NCBI GenBank assembly: GCA_904420235.1
Contig: CAJFUS010000053.1
Coordinates: 1 to 5,302, forward strand
From: Candidatus Neoanaerotignum tabaqchaliae
GTDB lineage: Bacteria; Bacillota; Clostridia; Lachnospirales; Anaerotignaceae
DNA: 5,302 bases
Direction: 5' to 3'
The number at the start of each line of letters is the position of its first letter. Within the stretch, counting starts at the first letter, position 1. Under the pieces are notes generated by a model that saw nothing but the letters and a program-made list of their open reading frames with translations, ran no database searches and had not been told where the DNA came from. This document shows positions 1 through 3,712 of this stretch, piece by piece. The position numbers and the translations under genes are program-made.

Positions 1-23
1 ATACCATTCTCCTGTATTTTGGC

Positions 24-45
24 GCAAATACTATATGGTATTTGC
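24..45. promoter_or_regulatory. Perfect 8-bp inverted repeat, possible operator
   Basis: The arms GCAAATAC (24-31) and GTATTTGC (38-45) are exact reverse complements separated by six bases. The right arm overlaps the candidate -35 hexamer TTTGCA (41-46) of a plus-strand promoter, which is where a repressor site would sit. An overlapping alternative pairing joins ATACCAT (1-7) to ATGGTAT (35-41). There is no T-run, so it is not a terminator. Function as a protein-binding site is inference from symmetry and position. Confidence 0.35.
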
Positions 46-68
46 AATTCCAGCTTGTATGTGATAAT
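41..68 (+). promoter_or_regulatory. Candidate promoter with extended -10
   Basis: TTTGCA at 41-46 (four of six matches to TTGACA) is followed after 16 bases by GATAAT at 63-68, preceded by the TGn extension at 60-62. Transcription would start near 75, just before the large inverted repeat at 84-160, and would run through both downstream hairpins. The -35 is weak and AT-rich DNA produces such matches by chance. Confidence 0.35.
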
Positions 69-83
69 TTATTTATATCATTA

Positions 84-160
84 AGACATATCCTCCCTTC
101 GATTATTTATGCGGTTGGCAGACCGCGTTTTTATTATAATCGAAGGGAGTTTTTATGTCT
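84..160. repeat. Long interrupted inverted repeat (14 + 7 bp) around a hairpin
   Basis: AGACATA (84-90) pairs with TATGTCT (154-160), and CTCCCTTCGATTAT (93-106) pairs exactly with ATAATCGAAGGGAG (136-149). The two helices are separated by an internal loop of two bases (TC) on the left and four (TTTT) on the right. The enclosed loop carries its own GC-rich hairpin (111-126). In plus-strand RNA the fold would pair both the Shine-Dalgarno GAAGGGAG (142-149) and the ATG (155-157) of the small ORF that follows. Read outward, both arms present a Shine-Dalgarno-like GAAGGGAG followed by ATGTCT. The structure is seen directly; its role as a translation or transcription switch is inference. Confidence 0.8.
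111..132 (+). terminator. Small intrinsic-terminator-like hairpin nested in the long repeat
   Basis: GCGGT (111-115) pairs with ACCGC (122-126) around a six-base loop, followed by G and five Ts (128-132). The stem is only 5 bp but GC-rich with a proper U-tract. It could end transcripts entering from the left edge, or act as an early terminator inside the leader. On the minus strand the same hairpin would sit at the 5' end of any transcript from the candidate promoter at 133-161. Confidence 0.45.
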
Positions 161-161
161 G
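133..161 (-). promoter_or_regulatory. Candidate minus-strand promoter for a gene off the left edge
   Basis: On the minus strand a perfect TATAAT (plus 133-138) lies 17 bases from CAGACA (plus 156-161, four of six matches to TTGACA). It points left, out of the window. A purine-rich AGGAGA (plus 8-13) near the left edge could be the ribosome binding site of a gene starting at or just beyond position 1; the ATG at plus 5-7 is too close to be convincing. Both promoter elements lie within the inverted repeat, so they may be coincidental. Confidence 0.25.
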
Positions 162-223
162 CCTTATTGCTACAAGGCTCTTTTGAACCACGCGACTATC
201 GCGGGGTTTTCTTGATACAATAA
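155..223 (+). CDS. Possible 22-residue leader peptide
   Basis: An ORF starts at ATG 155 after a good Shine-Dalgarno (GAAGGGAG, 142-149; five-base gap) and ends at TAA 221-223. The peptide starts MSALLLQG and ends GVFLIQ; I do not recognise it. Its start region is buried in the right arm of the 84-160 inverted repeat, codons 3-8 form a second small hairpin (GCCTT 161-165 with AAGGC 174-178), and codons 11-18 form the terminator at 186-213. Leader peptides of attenuators, as in some antibiotic-resistance and biosynthetic operons, have this layout: ribosome position decides which hairpin forms. No plus-strand gene follows, however; the next gene lies on the opposite strand. It may be a relic, or the region may be a non-coding RNA whose ORF is accidental. 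Confidence 0.3.
   Translation: MSALLLQGSFEPRDYRGVFLIQ
186..213 (+). terminator. Strong intrinsic terminator
   Basis: CGCGA (191-195) pairs with TCGCG (199-203) around loop CTA. After one A/G mismatch the helix continues with AACC (186-189) and GGTT (205-208), and the U-tract is TTTTCTT (207-213). It lies within the frame of the 155-223 ORF, so translation of that ORF would disrupt it. It would end a plus-strand transcript started near 75, giving an RNA of about 140 nt. Confidence 0.65.
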
Positions 224-253
224 AATGCCGTCAGAAATATTTCGATGGCATTT
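222..253 (-). terminator. Intrinsic terminator of the DUF4397 gene
   Basis: Read on the minus strand, AAATGCCATC and GACGGCATTT form a 10-bp stem with one G-U pair (plus arms 223-232 and 244-253), and the transcript runs into TTTTATTG. It lies 14 bases beyond the stop codon at 267, the right place to end the minus-strand gene. Additional pairing in the loop (GAAA with TTTC) extends the hairpin. Confidence 0.65.
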
Positions 254-266
254 ACGTAATTATGTT

Positions 267-896
267 TTATGTCTGGAAAGTAAAATTTCCACGTCCCTCC
301 ATTAACGTAACAAGGGATATTCCAGGAGTGAGATTTTTTGAGAATCCCAATATATAAACAGTGTAATATTTTTCCATTTCAAAAGATATGCCGCTTAAAG
401 TGTAAGTTTGCCCGTCAACATCAGCTGTTATGGTGGGATTTTTAAGGGCTATGGGAAGATAGTTTGATACCTCCATAAAGTAAAGATGATAAAACAGCGG
501 TACAAAATCTATTTCTATGTTGCAGCTTTCAGAGTTTGGCGAAAGATTTACGAACCTAATATAACTTAGTCCATATTTTGCACTTTCGGTATGAGGTCTG
601 TCTGCTATAAGTTCTAAATCCGGTGATGATGTGTGGCCTATAATAGCTATTGTATAATATGAATTTTTAAAAAGGTATACTTTAATTGATAAAATGGCTG
701 TATTATTAGAGTTATTTGATGGTATGGCCTCAAACAAATATGTGTCAGATTTTAAAGTCATAAAGTTTGTATATCCGGAATATTCAACATTTTCTGACAT
801 TAATATGCCGTTCATATAAATATCAACTGCCGGAGAGTTGGGAATGGCGTTTAAAAACCTTACATAACAGTAATCTGTTTCATTGTTTAACGGCAT
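267..896 (-). CDS. Tandem DUF4397 domain protein
   Basis: A 209-residue protein made of two copies of the DUF4397 pattern. Repeat one begins YVRFLNAIPNSPAVDIYMNG (11-30) and ends with the strand YYTIAIIG (80-87). Repeat two begins YIRFVNLSPNSESCNIEID (112-130) and ends YYTVYILGF (177-185). The offset of about 101 residues marks an internal duplication. DUF4397 domains are beta-sandwich-like and usually occur in secreted or surface proteins, but here there is no signal peptide or membrane segment: the N-terminus is MPLNNETDYC. In spore-forming Clostridia such leaderless copies might be cytoplasmic or deposited on spores; this is speculation. The start is supported by GGAG (plus 907-910) ten bases upstream. 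The gene stands alone, with terminators on both sides. The biochemical role is unknown; the domain call is fairly secure. Confidence 0.85.
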   Translation of the reverse strand: MPLNNETDYCYVRFLNAIPNSPAVDIYMNGILMSENVEYSGYTNFMTLKSDTYLFEAIPSNNSNNTAILSIKVYLFKNSYYTIAIIGHTSSPDLELIADRPHTESAKYGLSYIRFVNLSPNSESCNIEIDFVPLFYHLYFMEVSNYLPIALKNPTITADVDGQTYTLSGISFEMEKYYTVYILGFSKNLTPGISLVTLMEGRGNFTFQT

Positions 897-929
897 TTTT
901 AGTCATCTCCATTATCTTTAATAATTAAT

Positions 930-962
930 ATTATATGATAAAAAACAATTTGTTAGCACAAA
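930..962 (-). promoter_or_regulatory. Candidate promoter region of the DUF4397 gene
   Basis: A perfect minus-strand TATAAT (plus 930-935) lies 34 bases upstream of the start codon; no good -35 hexamer is found 16-18 bases further up. An 11-nt palindrome AACAATTTGTT (plus 945-955) lies just upstream of the -10 and could bind an activator or repressor. The gene must have its own promoter because the terminator at 992-1019 separates it from the gene upstream. Assignment rests mainly on the -10. Confidence 0.4.
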
Positions 963-991
963 GACAGTTAAAGAGGCTTTGATGTTTGCAT

Positions 992-1019
992 AAAAAAACC
1001 GCCGGATATTATCCAGCGG
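992..1019 (-). terminator. Strong intrinsic terminator of the zinc-ribbon gene
   Basis: On the minus strand CCGCTGGAT and ATCCGGCGG form a 9-bp stem (one G-U pair, loop AAT), directly followed by seven Us (plus 992-998). It starts 12 bases beyond the stop codon at 1032, so it ends the zinc-ribbon transcript and insulates the DUF4397 gene. Confidence 0.9.
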
Positions 1020-1031
1020 AAGGCTATGTTT

Positions 1032-1670
1032 TTAAGATTCTCCTGATACTTCTATAATTGTTCCATTTTTTAAAATAGCTGACTTTGTAGCGTCTTTATC
1101 TCCCCATTCAGTGCCGTCGGCGAAATAAACGCTATATACATATAATTCAACGGTTTTAACAGTGTCTTCAATAAATTGGTATGTAATAGATGTGGATTCT
1201 CCAGCTCCTATGGATGTGTCTGTGTAGAGCTTGTTTTGGCTTGTCCAGCCGGTAATCTCATCACCATAAACATCACATGGAACGGCATAAAACTGTATTG
1301 CCGATATATCCTTGTTAGTTGTGTTTGTTATGGAAACCGTAAGCTCAGGGTATCCAATTACTGATGAGCCCATTTCAGCTGAGGCTGAAATTCCGCAGTC
1401 TCCAGCAAAGGCCTCGTCTTTATCAGCGGCAGAGGAAGTTTCGCTGCTTGAAGGGGCAGTTTCGGCAATAGCTGATGTTGACGAAGGAGCGTCGTTTTCT
1501 TCTGAGCCGAATATTCCAACTATTGCCGGTATAACTATGAACACAATTAAAAGCCAAAACCATATTCTTTTATAAATCGGGGGTTTATTTTTTGCCCCGC
1601 AGAACGGGCATGTTTTTGCGTTTGCCGCAATTTCTTTACCACAGGTTTTGCAATTTGTCATTTTGCTCAT
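1032..1670 (-). CDS. Membrane-anchored zinc-ribbon protein with extracellular Ig-like domain
   Basis: A 212-residue protein in three parts. Residues 7-24 hold a zinc ribbon of the form CxxC-x10-CxxC (C7, C10, C21, C24). Residues 36-54 (from IWFWLLIVFIV) form a single transmembrane helix preceded by basic residues, so the zinc ribbon should be cytoplasmic. A Ser/Thr/Ala-rich linker (about 55-90) leads to a C-terminal beta-rich domain (about 91-205). The stretch ELTVSITNTTNKDISAIQFY resembles FxLYD/DUF5780-type Ig-like domains found outside the Firmicute membrane. No enzyme motif is visible; a structural, sensory or envelope role is likely but unproven. The start is supported by AGAGGAGA (plus 1676-1683) six bases upstream; Met4 is less well placed. 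It is divergent from the XRE repressor gene and shares promoter DNA with it, so co-regulation is likely. Confidence 0.85.
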   Translation of the reverse strand: MSKMTNCKTCGKEIAANAKTCPFCGAKNKPPIYKRIWFWLLIVFIVIPAIVGIFGSEENDAPSSTSAIAETAPSSSETSSAADKDEAFAGDCGISASAEMGSSVIGYPELTVSITNTTNKDISAIQFYAVPCDVYGDEITGWTSQNKLYTDTSIGAGESTSITYQFIEDTVKTVELYVYSVYFADGTEWGDKDATKSAILKNGTIIEVSGES

Positions 1671-1724
1671 TAAAATCTCCTCTTTCTTTAAATGTTAATT
1701 TGAAAAAATGAAAATATATTTAAC

Positions 1725-1780
1725 TATATAGGCATAAAATAGCCTATATAATTTATTTAACTATATCATATTTGCCTATA
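1725..1780. promoter_or_regulatory. Triple TATAGGC operator candidate between divergent genes
   Basis: A 9-bp inverted repeat, TATATAGGC (1725-1733) and GCCTATATA (1742-1750) with an 8-bp spacer, is followed by a third half-site GCCTATA (1774-1780). The flanks also repeat directly: ATTTAACTATAT occurs at 1718-1729 and 1754-1765, so the region looks like two related operator copies, the second incomplete. The sites overlap or adjoin both promoters. The natural ligand is the XRE protein encoded next door, since such repressors commonly bind short inverted repeats in their own promoters. Symmetry is seen; the binding protein is inferred. Confidence 0.6.
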
Positions 1781-1784
1781 CAAT
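1757..1784 (+). promoter_or_regulatory. Candidate promoter of the XRE repressor gene
   Basis: TTAACT (1757-1762, four of six) is followed after 16 bases by TACAAT (1779-1784, five of six), giving a start near 1791 and a leader of about 25 nt. The third TATAGGC half-site (1774-1780) overlaps its -10, which fits autorepression. Confidence 0.5.
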
Positions 1785-1788
1785 TCAA
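1760..1788 (-). promoter_or_regulatory. Candidate promoter of the zinc-ribbon gene
   Basis: On the minus strand TTGAAT (plus 1783-1788, five of six) lies exactly 17 bases from TATAGT (plus 1760-1765, five of six), the best-spaced promoter in the window. Transcription would start near 1753, leaving a leader of about 83 nt that crosses the 1725-1750 inverted repeat. It occupies almost the same bases as the plus-strand promoter, so polymerase binding on the two strands should be mutually exclusive. Confidence 0.6.
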
Positions 1789-1815
1789 GTAACAATAAAC
1801 TGTTTAGGTGATTTT

Positions 1816-2148
1816 ATGGATTATTATAAAATTGGACAAAAAATACGGAAGTATCGAAAGGCAAATGGACTGTCACAGGAGCAGTTGGCCGAGAGAATTG
1901 ATATTTCAGTTACTCATATGAGTCATATTGAAACGGGAAACACAAAATTAAGCCTGCCCGTATTTGTTGATATAGCGAAAGCGCTTGAGGTTCAAAGGGA
2001 CGATTTACTGTGTGAAAATCTTTTTGAGAGGAAAACGTCAATTAATGAGTTGACAGAACTTCTAGAGAGCTGTTCGGCCCAACAGGTTCGCATAATCACA
2101 GATGTGGCCAAGGCTGCAAAAACAGCATTAGAGAAATATTCAAAATAA
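1816..2148 (+). CDS. Small XRE-family transcriptional regulator
   Basis: A 110-residue DNA-binding protein. Residues 6-60 form a Cro/C1-type helix-turn-helix: IGQKIRKYRKANGLSQEQLA is helices 1-2, and SVTHMSHIETG (31-41) is the recognition helix with its conserved turn. The C-terminal part (about 72-108) is predicted helical and may serve dimerisation. No metal-binding, peptidase or ligand domain is present, so it is a one-domain regulator of the SinR/C1 sort rather than an ImmR/ImmA pair. The start ATG is preceded by AGGTGA (1806-1811). The divergent, operator-rich region upstream suggests it represses itself and the zinc-ribbon membrane gene; the inducing signal is unknown. Family call is secure, regulon is inference. 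Confidence 0.93.
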   Translation: MDYYKIGQKIRKYRKANGLSQEQLAERIDISVTHMSHIETGNTKLSLPVFVDIAKALEVQRDDLLCENLFERKTSINELTELLESCSAQQVRIITDVAKAAKTALEKYSK

Positions 2149-2237
2149 TTTAAGCAAAAACTTTTGTGAAAAACTGTACTAAAGAAAATTAACAAGTGTA
2201 AAAATTTAAATGAACGGTATTAATAAAAGAAATATTG

Positions 2238-2280
2238 AAATTGACGCGCTGCCTTTTAAACGGCCGCGCGTCAATTTTTT
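2238..2280 (+). terminator. Strong intrinsic terminator, probably bidirectional
   Basis: AAATTGACGCGC (2238-2249) pairs exactly with GCGCGTCAATTT (2266-2277), 12 bp, with a further GCC/GGC pairing in the loop, and ends in a T-run through 2280. It lies 90 bases beyond the XRE stop codon. No other hairpin terminator is seen after the FNT gene, which is transcribed towards it, and the minus-strand transcript also meets a T-rich tract here, so it may serve both convergent genes. Confidence 0.85.
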
Positions 2281-2481
2281 AAGCTGGAACAAATATTATA
2301 ATTAAATTTTTCCTAAAATTAAATGGTTTTTTCTATTGCTTTTTATTTTTAATTGCGGTTTTATTATTTCTGCATTATTTTAATTTAAAATATTATGTCA
2401 TAAAATTTCCGTTAATGAAAGAATTCTGCGGTTTTAAGCCGGTTTTAAAATTATTATATGTACTGCGGTTTTTATGTACTT
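2281..2481. other. AT-rich spacer with three TGCGGTTTT copies
   Basis: This is the 3' side of the FNT gene and has no ORF with a ribosome binding site. The word TGCGGTTTT occurs at 2354-2362, 2427-2435 and 2464-2472, spaced 73 and 37 bases, and ATGTAC flanks the last copy on both sides. Nothing forms a convincing terminator or RNA gene. The repeats may be chance in DNA of this composition. Confidence 0.4.
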
Positions 2482-3267
2482 TTAATTCTGTCTTTCTTTT
2501 AAATAGGAGAACCAGTATCCCGAGGCGAACATAACCGAACCGCCTATTATGTTTCCTATGCTTACAAAAATTATGTTTTGAGCGCAGGTTAAAAGGGAAA
2601 GCGATGACTCTATTCCGTATTGAGCCGAGGCCATAAGGCCTGTGGGAATATAGTACATATTAGCTACACTGTGCTCAAATCCGCACAGAACAAAAATCAT
2701 AATAGGGAAAAACAGACCCAAAACCTTTCCGGCGGCGTCTTTAGAGCCTACGGTTATCCAAACGGCCGTGCATACAAGGAAATTACACAATATTCCTCTG
2801 AAAACGGCGCTTATGGGCGATAAAGCCGCTTTTGAACCGGCTACCGAAACCATATACTGGGCTACGGCGTTGTTAAAAAGCGATGGTATTCCGCTATAAA
2901 CAACAAGAAAAGCTACAATTAAAGAGCCTATAAGGTTTCCGACAAAAACTATGGCCCAATTTTTAAGCATGGCAGTAATTTTTACGTCTTTGTTTAATAC
3001 AGGTATGAAAATAAGACAGTTGCCGGTAAAAAGCTCACTGCCAGCAAGGGAAACCATAGCGAGGCCGCCTGGAAAAACGCAGGCCCCTATAAACTTTGCC
3101 AAAGATTGATTTTCAACTGTGGCTCCGGCGACAGTATAGCCTATTCCGGCAAATGCTATAAACATCCCCGCAAATATGGCCAAGACAAAGGCTTTGTCAG
3201 CTTTTAAAGATGTTTTTGTTTTTCCTATGTCAATAAATTTTAAAGCTATTTCGTCCGGTGAACTCAT
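2482..3267 (-). CDS. Formate/nitrite transporter (FNT) family channel
   Basis: A 261-residue membrane protein of normal length for FNT pentameric channels, which move small monovalent anions (formate, nitrite, hydrosulfide) with proton coupling. Six hydrophobic segments are visible, starting at about residues 26, 57, 104, 153, 183 and 230. The first family signature is LAGSELFTGN (74-83), containing the omega-loop region with T81; the second is GILCNFLVCTAVW (158-170), with N162. The central histidine lies in GFEHSVANMYYIP as H199, and F192 stands where FocA has its gate phenylalanine. These agree with a functional channel, but FocA, NirC and hydrosulfide types cannot be told apart by eye. 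The start is backed by AAGGGGGAG (plus 3274-3282). It stands alone and is divergent from the aldolase gene; formate export during fermentation is the likeliest role in a clostridium. Confidence 0.93.
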   Translation of the reverse strand: MSSPDEIALKFIDIGKTKTSLKADKAFVLAIFAGMFIAFAGIGYTVAGATVENQSLAKFIGACVFPGGLAMVSLAGSELFTGNCLIFIPVLNKDVKITAMLKNWAIVFVGNLIGSLIVAFLVVYSGIPSLFNNAVAQYMVSVAGSKAALSPISAVFRGILCNFLVCTAVWITVGSKDAAGKVLGLFFPIMIFVLCGFEHSVANMYYIPTGLMASAQYGIESSLSLLTCAQNIIFVSIGNIIGGSVMFASGYWFSYLKERQN

Positions 3268-3387
3268 TTTTATCTCCCCCTTAACAATGTTGATTTTTTA
3301 TATTAATGGTTTTATACTTATGAAAGCCGTTTTAAACATAATTTAATTATATATAATATGTAGCATGCAAAATAATGCTTTTTATAT

Positions 3388-3396
3388 ATTATATCA
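3388..3396 (-). promoter_or_regulatory. Candidate extended -10 promoter of the FNT gene
   Basis: The minus strand reads TGATATAAT here: perfect TATAAT (plus 3388-3393) with the TGn extension. The -35 region has only a poor match (TAATTT at plus 3411-3416, 17-base spacer) and lies within the palindrome at 3405-3421, so an activator or repressor there could act on it. The leader would be about 113 nt. Confidence 0.5.
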
Positions 3397-3404
3397 CTTA
3401 AGTC

Positions 3405-3421
3405 AACAATAAATTATTGTT
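3405..3421. promoter_or_regulatory. Perfect 17-nt palindrome, possible operator
   Basis: AACAATAA (3405-3412) and TTATTGTT (3414-3421) are exact reverse complements around a single central A. The palindrome covers the -35 region of the FNT promoter candidate. It does not match the Fnr (TTGAT-N4-ATCAA) or Rex (TTGTTAA-N4-TTAACAA) consensus. In AT-rich DNA such symmetry can occur by chance, so the binding protein and function are open. Confidence 0.4.
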
Positions 3422-3588
3422 TAGTTTGAAAAATAACCGTGCGTTTAGGCGGATTTATTATTGTTTTGAAAAGGTTATAATTGTGAACTTTTGTATAATT
3501 AATTAAATGAAAAATTTGCTTATTAAAGCTGAAACTGCCGTAAATACAGCAAAAACGGCCGATTCCTAATTTTAATGTCAGTAAACTA
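3422..3588. other. Non-coding spacer with a possible pseudoknot
   Basis: This is the central part of the 445-bp gap between the FNT and aldolase genes. It has TATAAT boxes at 3476-3481 and 3494-3499 without good -35 partners. At 3528-3559, GCTG (3528-3531) can pair with CAGC (3547-3550) while GCCGT (3537-3541) pairs with ACGGC (3555-3559). The two helices interlock as an H-type pseudoknot with A-rich loops. No known riboswitch class is recognised and no ORF is credible. Confidence 0.3.
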
Positions 3589-3617
3589 TTTTAATTTGTT
3601 TCGTTAAGTGTTATAAT
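3589..3617 (+). promoter_or_regulatory. Candidate promoter of the aldolase gene
   Basis: TATAAT at 3612-3617 is preceded by the TGn extension (3609-3611), making a full TGTTATAAT. A weak -35 (TTTTAA, 3589-3594) lies 17 bases upstream. The start near 3624 would give a leader of about 90 nt, very T-rich and without a clear structure. It is the best plus-strand promoter in this gap. Confidence 0.5.
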
Positions 3618-3712
3618 TTTATTAAGTATTTTTATTTATATTTGCTATATTATTTTTTATTATTTTATAGTAAATTATTGTTATTAAATTTTTTTAATGG
3701 GGGCTGAGAAAC

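Noticed and set aside
84..160. Miniature inverted-repeat transposable element
   Set aside because: The ends are inverted repeats, but no target-site duplication is seen on the flanks and the interior is a hairpin rather than transposon-derived sequence.
3..215. Open plus-strand frame of about 70 codons running in from the left edge
   Set aside because: It has no start in the window, runs across the inverted repeat and both hairpins, and its translation (rich in Tyr, Leu and Cys) resembles no family I know; structure explains the region better.
1312..1575. 87-codon plus-strand ORF opposite the zinc-ribbon gene
   Set aside because: It mirrors the Ser/Ala-rich linker coding sequence of the minus-strand gene and has no ribosome binding site of note.
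1992..2195. 67-codon minus-strand ORF overlapping the XRE gene
   Set aside because: It is antisense to the regulator, of low complexity, and lacks a credible start signal.
3362..3384. Terminator-like AGCAT/ATGCT hairpin followed by Ts
   Set aside because: The stem is only 5 bp and AT-rich, and no plus-strand gene ends upstream of it.
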